Under the pieces are notes generated by a model. That model was not told the origin of the DNA. It saw nothing but the letters and a program-made list of their open reading frames with translations, and made no database searches. Positions 51,695 through 60,386 of a stretch of DNA of 64,000 nt are shown here, in pieces. Origin of the DNA: Neomesorhizobium sp963726065 (lineage in GTDB: Bacteria > Pseudomonadota > Alphaproteobacteria > Rhizobiales > Rhizobiaceae); NCBI GenBank assembly GCA_963726065.1, contig CAVSAU010000006.1:124001-188000 (forward strand), given 5' to 3'. Both the position numbers and the translations under genes were made by a program. How positions within the stretch are numbered: position 1 is the first letter of the stretch; every line of letters starts with the position of its first letter.

Positions 51695-52495
51695 ATGGCA
51701 CGTTCCGCTCTCCTCAACGTCATGGTCCAGGCCGCCATGAAGGCCGGCCGTTCGCTCGGCCGCGATTTCGGCGAGGTGCAGAACCTGCAGGTTTCGCTGA
51801 AAGGCCCCGGCGACTACGTCAGCCAGGCCGACCGCAAGGCGGAAGAGATCATCCACGCCGAGCTGTCGCGCGCCCGTCCCGGCTATGCCTTCCTGATGGA
51901 GGAGCGCGGCGCCGTCGAAGGCGAGGACGGCCAGCACCGCTGGATCGTCGATCCGCTCGACGGCACCACCAACTTCCTGCACGGTCTGCCGATGTTTGGC
52001 ATCTCCATCGCGCTGGAGCGGCAGGGGCAGATCGTCGCCGGCGTCATCTACAATCCGGCGATGGACGAGCTCTACACGGCCGAGCGCGGCGGTGGCGCCT
52101 TCCTCAACGACCGTCGGCTGCGCGTCGCCGGGCGCTCCAAGCTTTCCGATTGCGTAATCGGCACCGGCATTCCGCATCTTGGCCAAGGCCATCACGGCAA
52201 CTACCTGATCGAACTGCGCCATGTCATGGCCGAAACCTCCGGGGTTCGCCGCATCGGTGCGGCCGCGCTCGACCTAGCCTATGTCGCGGCCGGCCGGCTC
52301 GACGGCTTCTGGGAGGATTCGCTGTCGCCGTGGGACATGGCCGCCGGCATGCTGCTGATCCGCGAGGCGGGCGGCTTCGTCAGCGACAAGGCGGGCGGCC
52401 AGGACATGCTTGAAAACGGCAGCATCGTCGCCGGCAACGAAGCAATCCACCGTGCGCTGCTGAAAACGGTTAAGAAGCCCCTACCCCCGAGGTAA
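51695..52495 (+). CDS. suhB: Inositol monophosphatase family protein (SuhB-like)
   Basis: The gene is intact with 266 residues. Metal-binding residues lie in FLMEERG and WIVDPLDGTTNFLHG, and the second signature is WEDSLSPWDMAAGMLLIREAGG. It hydrolyses inositol-1-phosphate and, as SuhB, can also act in rRNA transcription antitermination. It follows efp, a typical order in rhizobia. Confidence 0.93.
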   Translation: MARSALLNVMVQAAMKAGRSLGRDFGEVQNLQVSLKGPGDYVSQADRKAEEIIHAELSRARPGYAFLMEERGAVEGEDGQHRWIVDPLDGTTNFLHGLPMFGISIALERQGQIVAGVIYNPAMDELYTAERGGGAFLNDRRLRVAGRSKLSDCVIGTGIPHLGQGHHGNYLIELRHVMAETSGVRRIGAAALDLAYVAAGRLDGFWEDSLSPWDMAAGMLLIREAGGFVSDKAGGQDMLENGSIVAGNEAIHRALLKTVKKPLPPR

Positions 52496-52546
52496 GGCGA
52501 AAAGCTGTCTGCTTTCTTTCACAAGAGGCTGGTAGGAAAGAGGGTC

Positions 52547-53242
52547 ATGACCCACGACCGCGCCATGCAAACGCCCGGACCGATACCGCCGTTCATCGGG
52601 CGGTTCAGCAACTCGCGCGCCGAGCTGATCGCCGACGGCATCGTCCATGCGGTGGGCATCGTGCTCGCGATCACCGCCGGCTTGGCGCTGCTTGCCATCT
52701 CCGCGTTCCACACCGAGCCCGGCGAATATGCGGCGGCGGTGTTCTACGTGGTGTCGCTGCTTACCGTGCTGTGCATCTCGTGCGCCTACAATCTCTGGCC
52801 GATATCGCCAGCCAAGTGGATCCTGCGCCGCTTCGACCACGCCGCCATCTACCTGCTGATCGCCGGAACCTACACGCCCTTCCTGGCGCAGCTCGACGAT
52901 CTCGTCACCGCCCGCACCATGCTTGCCGTGGTCTGGGGTGCGGCCGCCATCGGTATCGCGATTAAGCTCTTCCTGCCCGGCCGCTTCGACCGGCTTGCGG
53001 TCGTCTTCTACCTGGCGATCGGCTGGAGCGGCGTCGCAATCGCCGGAAGCCTGCTCGAAACCCTGCCGGCCAGAACTGTCTGGCTGATGGCCGCCGGCGG
53101 CATCGTCTATTCCTGCGGCGTCGTCTTTTTCGTCTGGCGCAGCCTGCGCTTCCAGTCGGCCGTCTGGCACGGCTTCGTCGTTACCGCGGCCAGCCTGCAC
53201 CTGGCAGCTGTCATCGATTGCCTGGTCATCAACCGGCTGTGA
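52547..53242 (+). CDS. PAQR/hemolysin III-family membrane protein (TrhA-like)
   Basis: The protein has 231 residues with seven predicted helices and is intact. Signature residues include FSNSRAELIADGIVHAVG (E and H of the metal site), RRFDHAAIYLLIAGTYTPF, and a final WHGFVVTAASLHLAAVIDC with the conserved His. The family is a putative metal-dependent lipid hydrolase linked to membrane energetics. It lies 51 bases after suhB. Confidence 0.9.
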   Translation: MTHDRAMQTPGPIPPFIGRFSNSRAELIADGIVHAVGIVLAITAGLALLAISAFHTEPGEYAAAVFYVVSLLTVLCISCAYNLWPISPAKWILRRFDHAAIYLLIAGTYTPFLAQLDDLVTARTMLAVVWGAAAIGIAIKLFLPGRFDRLAVVFYLAIGWSGVAIAGSLLETLPARTVWLMAAGGIVYSCGVVFFVWRSLRFQSAVWHGFVVTAASLHLAAVIDCLVINRL

Positions 53243-53419
53243 CCTGCCTCTGACCGTTTCATTCGCATTGTGCAACACCAGAGATTCTACTTGGCGTTGT
53301 ACAAACGCACGAAGAGCGATTTCTGCCCGCTCCGGTCAAAAGCCCGCCTTTCAATTTCACCGCAATTCCGTTTAGACTCGTGCGCAACTTGACAGCGGAC
53401 CAGATCGGGGCGCGAGCGG

Positions 53420-54439
53420 ATGGCATTGTTCAGGAATTTCGGGTCGGATGTTTTGGCGACAAATCCGTACGATCCGCACAAGCTTTCGAGCCCGCAGGTG
53501 TTCCTGCTGTCGATGCTGGTGTTCCTGGCGATCGTCGGCTTCATCGCGGCGATCCTCTACCGACAGATCTCGTCTGCCTTCGTCACCAATCCCGGGCTGA
53601 ACGGCCTGATCATCGGCGTACTTGCCGTCGGCATCCTGCTCGCCTTCATGCAGGTGGTGCGGCTGTTTCGCGAAGTGCGCTGGGTGAATTCCTTCCGCGC
53701 CGGCTCGGACGAAACCGATCCGGTGCTGCTGGCGCCGATGAAGGCCCTGCTCAGCCGCTCCTCGTCGACCGCCCTGTCGACGCTATCGATGCGCACCATC
53801 CTCGATTCCATCGCCACGCGCCTCGATGAAAGCCGCGACGTCTCGCGCTATCTCGTCGGCCTCCTGGTGTTCCTCGGCCTGCTCGGCACTTTCTGGGGCC
53901 TGCTGCAGACGATCGGCTCGATCGGCGAAACCATCCGCTCGCTCGATCCCGGCTCGGGGGACGCCAACGATGTTCTGGAATCGCTGAAGTCGGGCCTCTC
54001 GGCGCCGCTGGAAGGCATGGGAACGGCCTTCTCGTCCTCGCTGTTCGGCCTTTCCGGCTCCCTGGTGCTCGGGTTCCTCGACTTGCAGGCCGGCCGCGCC
54101 CAGACGCGCTTCTACACCGAGCTGGAAAACTGGCTGTCTTCGGTCACCGACCTGTCGTCCGACACCCCGGTGGTCGATACCGCCAAGGCCGGCACCGCCG
54201 ACGAGATCCGCCTCTTGTCCGAGCGGCTGCGCGGCCTGCAGGAAAATGGCGGCTCCAGCCAGCGCGTCGCCAACGCCATGGCCAACCTCGCCGACGGCAT
54301 TTCCGGCCTCGTCAAGAACATGCGCTCGGAACAGCAGATGATGCGCGACTGGGTCGAGGCGCAGTCCGACGAGCAGAAGGCGATGCGCGCCACGCTTGAG
54401 AAGATCGCCGGCGCCCTGAAGAACAGGGAGCCCAACTGA
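53420..54439 (+). CDS. MotA/TolQ/ExbB-like proton-channel protein, non-flagellar
   Basis: The protein has 339 residues and is intact. Helices include VFLLSMLVFLAIVGFIAAILY, LIIGVLAVGILLAFMQVVRLF, YLVGLLVFLGLLGTFWGLLQTIGSI and a fourth at FSSSLFGLSGSLVLGFLDL. The LGLLGTFWGLL region matches the channel helix of MotA-like proteins. A long C-terminal cytoplasmic coil follows. There are no flagellar genes nearby. Its last base overlaps the ATG of the OmpA-like partner, so the two proteins are made together. Function unknown. Confidence 0.82.
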   Translation: MALFRNFGSDVLATNPYDPHKLSSPQVFLLSMLVFLAIVGFIAAILYRQISSAFVTNPGLNGLIIGVLAVGILLAFMQVVRLFREVRWVNSFRAGSDETDPVLLAPMKALLSRSSSTALSTLSMRTILDSIATRLDESRDVSRYLVGLLVFLGLLGTFWGLLQTIGSIGETIRSLDPGSGDANDVLESLKSGLSAPLEGMGTAFSSSLFGLSGSLVLGFLDLQAGRAQTRFYTELENWLSSVTDLSSDTPVVDTAKAGTADEIRLLSERLRGLQENGGSSQRVANAMANLADGISGLVKNMRSEQQMMRDWVEAQSDEQKAMRATLEKIAGALKNREPN

Positions 54440-55471
54440 TGGCGCTCGCCCGCGGGCGGCGCAGCGACCGCCGGATCGACTACTGGCCGGGTTTCGTCGA
54501 CGCGCTGTCGACGCTGCTCTTGGCCATCATGTTCCTGCTCTCGGTGTTCGTGCTGGCGCAGTTTCTGCTGTCGCGCGAAATCTCTGGCAAGGACGCCGTG
54601 CTGAACCGCCTCAACTCGCAGATCAACGAGCTCACGCAGCTGTTGTCGCTCGAGCGCTCCAACAGCCAGGACATGGAGGATTCTCTCGCCAACCTGCAGG
54701 CGTCGCTGTCGGCCGCCGAGTCCGAGAAGACCCGGCTCGAACAGCTCTTGTCGCAAGGTGCCGGCGCCGGCGCCGCAAGCCGAAGCGCGTATCGGCACAC
54801 TGACCGGCGAACTCGACCAGGAGCGGCAGCTCAGCCAGCGCGCGATGTCGCAGGTCGAGCTCCTCAACCAGCAGATTTCGGCGCTGCGCAAGCAGATCGG
54901 CGCGCTGGAGCAGGCGCTCGACGTCTCCGAGGTGCGCGACCGCGAATCCAACACCAAGATCGCCGACCTTGGCCGCCGCCTCAACGTGGCGCTGGCGCAG
55001 CGCGTGCAGGAATTGAACCGCTACCGTTCCGATTTCTTCGGCCGGCTGCGCGAGATCCTTTCGGACCGCGAAAACATCCGCATCGTCGGCGACCGCTTCG
55101 TGTTCCAGTCGGAGGTCCTGTTCCCCGTCGGCTCGGAGGTGATCAACGCCGCCGGCCAGGAAGAGATGAAGAAGCTCGCCGGCGCCATCATCGAACTGCA
55201 GAAGGAAATTCCCCCGGAGATCAACTGGGTGCTGCGTGTCGACGGCCACACCGACAATGTGCCGCTGTCGGGAACCGGCCGCTACCGGGACAACTGGGAG
55301 CTTTCGTCGGCGCGCGCCACGTCGGTGGTGAAATACCTGATCGAGAACGGCGTGCCGGCCAACCGCCTGGTCGCGGCCGGTTTCGGCGAATTCCAGCCGC
55401 TCGACCCCGCCGACACGCCCGAAGCGCGCGACAAGAACCGCCGCATCGAATTGAAACTCACCGAGCGGTGA
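54439..55471 (+). CDS. OmpA/MotB-like peptidoglycan-binding membrane protein, one frameshift
   Basis: DYWPGFVDALSTLLLAIMFLLSVFVLAQFLLSREI is a single helix with the Asp expected for a MotB-type proton path. A coiled-coil follows (LNSQINELTQLLSLERSN, QVELLNQQISALRKQIGALEQAL). The C-terminal OmpA domain has VLFPVGSEVINAAGQEEMKKLA, WVLRVDGHTDNVPLSG and NRRIELKLTE. A break near 54775 lies in an Ala/Gly-rich stretch. It forms the stator-like partner of the preceding MotA-like protein. Confidence 0.85.
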
Positions 55472-55795
55472 GTGCGGCTTTAAAGCGCCGTCAGGCGATT
55501 CCACCTGGCTGCAAAATGCTTGTCGATCACGCACCCTCTCGATACGTCAAGATTGCGTGTTCGGCGCGGGCCGCCTCACCTGCGGCGGTTTTGCGACGCC
55601 CTGACCGCGATTGTGGCCCTGAAATCGTTGCGAAAATTATCTTTTCTTAATTAGGTTCCGCCGCCGGCGGGGCCTAGATTCCAGCTGCCGCCCGGGAACC
55701 GCCGGCGATGACCTCCCATCATCGCGACGCGACGGAACCGGACGGGCGGCATGCGACGGGGCGCCTGTCGCCCCGCCAAGCCCTGGAGCAGCAAA
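55472..55795. other. Intergenic stretch with a hairpin repeat
   Basis: No gene is visible. It holds the second copy of the CACCTGGCTGCAAA repeat (55492-55520) and an AT-rich patch near 55640, a possible promoter for the next gene. Confidence 0.45.
55492..55520. repeat. Short hairpin repeat, copy 2
   Basis: CAGGCGATTCCACCTGGCTG then CAAAATGCT matches copy 1 at 45073-45101 apart from a few positions. Confidence 0.55.
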
Positions 55796-56218
55796 ATGCG
55801 CTCTTTTCTCTCCACAGCGGCGATCGCTGCAGCTCTCATCGCCAGCCCCCTGACCGCGGCTTTCGCCGCGTCGGCGCACGACCACGAACCGAATTCGTTC
55901 GGCGGCAGGGGCGCCGGATTTCACGAACGAAACGCTAATGTGCATGGCGGTGACGCTGACACGGGCACCATCACCTACGCGCCCAACGGCCAGCTCGACG
56001 CCATTCTCAACGATCTGAACGACGCCAACGCGCGCATCAGCTATGACAGCGCCCGCGGGCTGATCACGCCCCGCCAGGCGCATCGCCTGCATGCGGAGGA
56101 CGCGATGATCCGCAGCGAAGCCGTCCGTGACAACGCTCGGCATGGCGGCGCCATTCCAATGGGGCAGTATGAACAGTTGATGCGCCAGGTCGACAACCTC
56201 AGGCATCAATATTCCTGA
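55796..56218 (+). CDS. Small exported protein of unknown function
   Basis: A signal peptide MRSFLSTAAIAAALIASPLTAAFA leads a 116-residue mature part that is His/Asp-rich (SAHDHEP, NVHGGDADTGTI). It contains LDAILNDLNDANARISYDSARGLITPRQAHRLHAEDAMIRSEAV, helical and charged. There are no cysteines. GGAG precedes ATG 55796 by 7 bases. The start is clear and the gene has its own terminator, so it is real, but no family is recognised. Confidence 0.75.
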   Translation: MRSFLSTAAIAAALIASPLTAAFAASAHDHEPNSFGGRGAGFHERNANVHGGDADTGTITYAPNGQLDAILNDLNDANARISYDSARGLITPRQAHRLHAEDAMIRSEAVRDNARHGGAIPMGQYEQLMRQVDNLRHQYS

Positions 56219-56240
56219 AGCAGCGCCGTCCTCCAGAAAG

Positions 56241-56268
56241 GCCCCGGAGCGATCCGGGGTCTTTTTTT
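56241..56268 (+). terminator. Terminator of the small exported protein gene
   Basis: GCCCCGGA pairs with TCCGGGGT around GCGA and is followed by CTTTTTTT. Confidence 0.88.
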
Positions 56269-56366
56269 GCTTCGGGCCAGCGGTCGAAACGACCCGGCCT
56301 GCTGGCCCTTGCGACGGCCAAAAACTTGGTGTCCCCTCCAGCCTTGCTGATTCCTGGAGCCGAAAA

Positions 56367-57852
56367 ATGTCCTTCGCAAAACTTGACGACCACTTGCGCA
56401 AGATCGAGGCGCTGGAACATGCGCTGGCCATCCTCGGCGCCGACGAAGCGACCCACATGGCGGTGGGCGGCGGCGAAAAACGCGCCGAGGCGATGTCGAC
56501 GCTGGCCGGCATCCACCACGCCCGGGCGACCGCGCCGGAGATCGCAGACTGGATCGCTGCCGCGGAAGGCGAAGCGCTGAACGAGGAACAGCAGGCGGCG
56601 CTGCGCGAACTGAAGCGCGCCTATACCAACCTCACCTGCCTGCCGGCGGAATTCGTCGAACGCCAGATGAAAGCCCGCATGCGCTGCGAACAATTGTGGC
56701 GCGACCTGCGCGCCAAGAACGACTGGGCGGGCTTCCTGCCGGCGCTGGAAGGCGTCGTGGCCCTGGTGCGCGAAGAGGCGGCTCTGCGCTCCGGCGTACT
56801 CGGCCTCGACCCCTATGACGCGCTGATCGAACAATATGACCCCGGCAACCGCGCCGCCGACATCGCGCCTGTGTTCGACGCGCTGAAGACATTTCTGAAG
56901 GACTTCGTTCCGCAAGCCCTGGCGGTGCAGGAGGAGCGCCTGGCGAAAGCGCCCGCAGCGCCCGCTCGCCGGCCCCTATGCGATCGAAAGGCAGCGCGAA
57001 CTCGGCCTCGCCATGATGGGCGCCATCGGCTTCGACTTCACCCATGGCAGCCTGTCGGTCTCGCATCATCCCTTCTGTGGCGGAGTGCCGACCGACGTGC
57101 GCATCACCACGCGCTACAAGACCAGCGACTTCCTGTCGGCACTGATGGGCGTGCTGCACGAGACCGGGCACGCGCTCTACGAGCAGAACCTGCCCAAGCA
57201 ATGGTCGCACTGGCCGCTCGGCAAGGCGCGCGGCATGGCCATGCATGAGAGCCAGAGCCTGTTCGTGGAAAAGCAGATCGGCCGCAACCCCGCCTTCTGG
57301 CAATGGGCGCTGCCGCAGCTCGCCCAGCATCTCGGCGAGCAATGGACGATGGCGGAAATCCTGCCGCACGTTCACCATATCGAGCGCGGGCTGATCCGCG
57401 TCGACGCCGACGAGGTGACCTATCCCCTGCATGTGATCCTGCGCTTCGAACTGGAGCGCCAGCTGGTTGGCGGAAAGCTTGCGGCGGCAGACCTGCCGGA
57501 AGCCTGGGACGCCGGGATGCGCGACTATCTCGATCTGTCGACCATCGACAACCCCGCCGACGGGCCAATGCAGGACGTCCACTGGCCGGCCGGCCTGTTC
57601 GGCTATTTCCCATCTTACACGCTGGGCGCCATGATGGCGGCGCAGCAATGGGCGGCGCTCAACAAGGAAAACCCTTCGGCCGACGACGATCTCGCCGCCG
57701 GCAGGTTCGAGGCGATCGCCGACTGGCGGCGCAAGAACATCTGGTCGCAGGCCTCACGCTATTCGACGCCGGAACTTCTGGAGCGCGCCACCGGCGAAAA
57801 GCTGAACGCCGCGCATTTCACCGCGCATCTGAAGGCGCGCTATGGGGCGTAG
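56367..57852 (+). CDS. M32-family (Taq) metallocarboxypeptidase, frameshifted
   Basis: The zinc motif HETGHALYEQNLP contains HExxH. It is preceded by HHPFCGGVPTDVRITTRYKTSDF and followed by HESQSLFVEKQIGR with the third ligand Glu. The N-terminal half is MSFAKLDDHLRKIEALEHALAILGADEATHM. About 494 residues, standard. A double break between 56965 and 57010 interrupts only a short linker. It removes C-terminal residues from peptides in the cytosol. Confidence 0.93.
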
Positions 57853-57907
57853 CTGAATCCGACTGCTTCCCGGCCGAAGCGCGGCCTTTCCGAATCGGGC
57901 AGCGCTG

Positions 57908-57943
57908 CTCCTCACCCGCAAAGAAGAGGGAGAGGGGCGGAGA
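57908..57943. repeat. Dispersed palindromic repeat, copy D (short)
   Basis: CTCCTCACCCGCAAAGAAGA-GGGAGAGGGGCGG has the ends of the family but a shortened centre. Confidence 0.55.
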
Positions 57944-57953
57944 CGTTGCGGGA

Positions 57954-58307
57954 TTACAGCCCGGTCCACAGCGCCAGCAACGCCAACGCCGCCGGCAGCG
58001 CCTGCACGTAGAGTATGCGCCTGTTGACAGTGGCTGCGCCGAACGCACCGGCGACGATGACGCACAACAGGAAAAACACCTTTACAGCAAAACCGGCGTC
58101 GCCGAGGTAGAGGCCCCAGAGCAGCCCGGCGACCAGGAAGCCGTTGTAGAGGCCCTGGTTGGCGGCGAGCGCCTTGGAGGCGGCGGCGAATTCAGCTGAT
58201 GTGCCGAACGTCTTGCGGCCGAGCGGCTGGTCCCAGGCGACCATTTCCAGATACATGAAATAGAGATGCAGGACGGCGACCACGCCGATCAGGATAGTTG
58301 CGAGCAT
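57954..58307 (-). CDS. DUF1304-family membrane protein
   Basis: The 117-residue intact protein has four helices: LATILIGVVAVLHLYFMYLEMVAW, GLYNGFLVAGLLWGLYLG, VKVFFLLCVIVAGAFGAATV and YVQALPAALALLALWTGL. LHLYFMYLEM and NQGLYNGFLA-type motifs mark DUF1304. Function unknown. Confidence 0.88.
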   Translation of the reverse strand: MLATILIGVVAVLHLYFMYLEMVAWDQPLGRKTFGTSAEFAAASKALAANQGLYNGFLVAGLLWGLYLGDAGFAVKVFFLLCVIVAGAFGAATVNRRILYVQALPAALALLALWTGL

Positions 58308-58356
58308 TGTTTCCCCTCATGAACGCGCTCCGAACTGGCGGGCGGCGATGGCGACG

Positions 58357-58779
58357 TTACTCCGCAACGAAGGGATTAACGATCCTCAGCGTTCCACCGA
58401 TCTCGCGGCCATGCCGCATATCCTCCGACCAGAAAACATCGCATCCCGCCCGCAGCGCCGCGGCAAGCATCAACGAATCAAAAACCGCCAGCCCGTTGCG
58501 CTCGGCGATGATCAGGGCCTGCGCGTGCGTAGCGATGTCCATCGGCACGATCGTCGGGCACAACGTCTTGAGGATCGCCAGAGCCTCGTTCACCTCGGCC
58601 CATGACATCGCCAGCTTGCGCCCGGCGACATTGGCAAACTCGTTGAGCGCCTGGACGCTGGTGACGCGCCGCCCGGTCAGCAGCTTTTCGGCCGCCGCGC
58701 TGCGCGGATCCGTGCTGAACGCATAGATGAGAATGTTGGTGTCGAGAAATTCCCGCTGTTCAGCGGGCATTGGCTTCAT
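58357..58779 (-). CDS. VapC-type PIN-domain toxin, module 3
   Basis: MPAEQREFLDTNILIYAFSTD carries the first Asp. SVQALNEFANV has the Glu, and LAVFDSLMLAAALRAGCDVFWSEDM the other acidic residues. 140 residues from ATG 58779; ATG 58770 is an alternative. It is intact. The start overlaps the antitoxin end by 20 bases. Confidence 0.88.
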   Translation of the reverse strand: MKPMPAEQREFLDTNILIYAFSTDPRSAAAEKLLTGRRVTSVQALNEFANVAGRKLAMSWAEVNEALAILKTLCPTIVPMDIATHAQALIIAERNGLAVFDSLMLAAALRAGCDVFWSEDMRHGREIGGTLRIVNPFVAE

Positions 58780-58990
58780 CGCGATCGAACGTCCAGCCGC
58801 GCGGCAATGGTTTTTGCAACTCCCTTAGTCGCTTAAGCGCCAGTTCGCGGCTGCGATCCAATGCGATGTCGAAGGCGCGCTCACCGGCGACCCGGACGTC
58901 GATCTCGTCGCCTTCTTTCAGATCGAGTGCTTCCACGACCGTGGAAGGCAGCCTTATTGCAAGGCTGTTGCCCCACTTCGCCACCTGCAT
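58760..58990 (-). CDS. AbrB/MazE-type antitoxin, module 3
   Basis: The MazE/AbrB fold reads MQVAKWGNSLAIRLPSTVVEALDLKEGDEIDVRVAG. A C-terminal helix (SRELALKRLRELQKPLPRGWTFDRDEANAR) is likely the toxin contact. 76 residues, intact. AAAGGAGG precedes ATG 58990, and a perfect inverted repeat lies 13 bases above the start. Confidence 0.9.
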   Translation of the reverse strand: MQVAKWGNSLAIRLPSTVVEALDLKEGDEIDVRVAGERAFDIALDRSRELALKRLRELQKPLPRGWTFDRDEANAR

Positions 58991-59002
58991 GCGGGCCTCC
59001 TT

Positions 59003-59029
59003 TGGATATACCAGGAGAATGTATATCCA
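59003..59029. promoter_or_regulatory. Operator of TA module 3
   Basis: TGGATATAC (59003-59011) and GTATATCCA (59021-59029) are perfectly complementary with a nine-base spacer, just upstream of the antitoxin gene. Confidence 0.7.
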
Positions 59030-59058
59030 GACCAGAAAGGATGCAACGCGTTCGGATT

Positions 59059-59109
59059 CTTCTGCAACAAACGGATTGACGATCCCTGAGCTTCCATGGG
59101 TCTCACGGC
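59059..59109 (-). pseudogene. Remnant of a second vapC 3' end
   Basis: The minus strand reads GSSGIVNPFVAEE, matching the C-terminus GTLRIVNPFVAE of the intact toxin at 58357. The DNA matches at roughly three positions in four over about 50 bases. Only the tail is preserved. It lies directly upstream of antitoxin 3, so a former tandem toxin copy or recombination footprint is likely. Confidence 0.6.
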
Positions 59110-59163
59110 GCTGGCAGGTCGTTTTCGTGCGCGTGCCCCTTTCGGCCGGCGATTTCGGGTTGC

Positions 59164-60348
59164 ATGGTTGCGGACCGTGAATCGTGCATGGAGGCCATGT
59201 TGCCGCTGACCAACCAAGACCTGATCGAGCTGACCGCGTGGCGGCGCAAGCTGCATCGACGCCCCGAGATTTCCAATGAAGAGGAGGCGACCGCGCGCGA
59301 GGTGGTCGCCTTCCTGGCCGACACCAGGCCCGACACGGTGCTGACCGGCTTGGGAGGGCATGGCGTGGCCATGGTCTATGACAGCGGCAGGCCGGGGCCG
59401 ACACTGCTGTTCCGCTCCGAACTCGACGCGCTGCCGATCGAGGAACTGTCGGGGGTCGAACACGCTTCGCTGGCGCCCGGCAAGTCGCATATGTGCGGCC
59501 ATGACGGACATACCGCCATCCTGGCGGCGCTTGGCCGGCAGTTCGGCCGTCAACGCCCCGCCAAGGGGCGCGTAGTTTTGATGTTTCAGCCGGCGGAGGA
59601 GACCGGCGACGGCGCCGCCGGCGTGGTGGCTGACCCGCGCTTCAGCCAGATCGCGCCGGACTTCTCGTTCTCGCTGCACAATCTGCCCGGCATTTCCTTC
59701 GGCGAGGTTCGGCTTAAGCCAGGCGTCGTCAACTGCGCCTCACGCGGCATGCGCATCGTGCTGGAAGGCAAGACGGCGCACTCTTCGATGCCGGAAACCG
59801 GCGTGTCGCCGATGCCGGCTGCGAGCCAGTTGATGCCGGCGCTGGCGAAGCTTGGCGGTGGCGCTTTCACCGAGGATGATTTTGGCATGGTCACGGTCAC
59901 CCATGCCTCGATGGGCGAGGCGGTGTTCGGCATAGCACCAGGCCGTGCGGAAGTTTGGGCGACCTTGCGCACGCGCCTCGATGAGCGCATGGCCGGGCTC
60001 TGCGCGGCGGCCGAGGCGCTTGTCGGACAGGTCGCCGGAGAACACGGCCTGGCCTTCGCGATCGACTATCACGAAATCTTCGTCGCCAGCATGAACGCGC
60101 CGACGGCGGTGGAACATCTGCGCACGGCGCTCGACGAGGAACGCGTCGCGCACAGCGAGGATGGCCTTCCCATGCGCGCCTCGGAGGATTTCGGCATCTT
60201 CGGACGCAGCGCGCCTTCGGCGATGTTTTTCCTGGGCGCCGGTGAGCGGCACCCGGCGTTGCACAATCCCGACTACGATTTTCCGGACGATCTCATCCCG
60301 ATCGGCACCGGGATTTTCATGCGCACGGCGCGCAATCTTCTGGGGTAG
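59164..60348 (+). CDS. M20-family amidohydrolase/peptidase (hippurate hydrolase-like)
   Basis: The gene is intact with 394 residues. LHRRPEISNEE starts the catalytic domain. MCGHDGHTA carries metal ligands, and MFQPAEETGDGAAGVV supplies the general-base Glu. A dimerisation insert follows (VLEGKTAHSSMPETGVSPM), and PMRASEDFGIFG plus HNPDYDFPDD complete the metal site. Probable amidase on N-acyl amino acids. ATG 59164 gives a nine-residue extension before the conserved start; ATG 59188 is possible. Confidence 0.93.
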   Translation: MVADRESCMEAMLPLTNQDLIELTAWRRKLHRRPEISNEEEATAREVVAFLADTRPDTVLTGLGGHGVAMVYDSGRPGPTLLFRSELDALPIEELSGVEHASLAPGKSHMCGHDGHTAILAALGRQFGRQRPAKGRVVLMFQPAEETGDGAAGVVADPRFSQIAPDFSFSLHNLPGISFGEVRLKPGVVNCASRGMRIVLEGKTAHSSMPETGVSPMPAASQLMPALAKLGGGAFTEDDFGMVTVTHASMGEAVFGIAPGRAEVWATLRTRLDERMAGLCAAAEALVGQVAGEHGLAFAIDYHEIFVASMNAPTAVEHLRTALDEERVAHSEDGLPMRASEDFGIFGRSAPSAMFFLGAGERHPALHNPDYDFPDDLIPIGTGIFMRTARNLLG

Positions 60349-60386
60349 GTCGACCGCATCGCCGGGGGTGGATCGGAGGTCGATCG

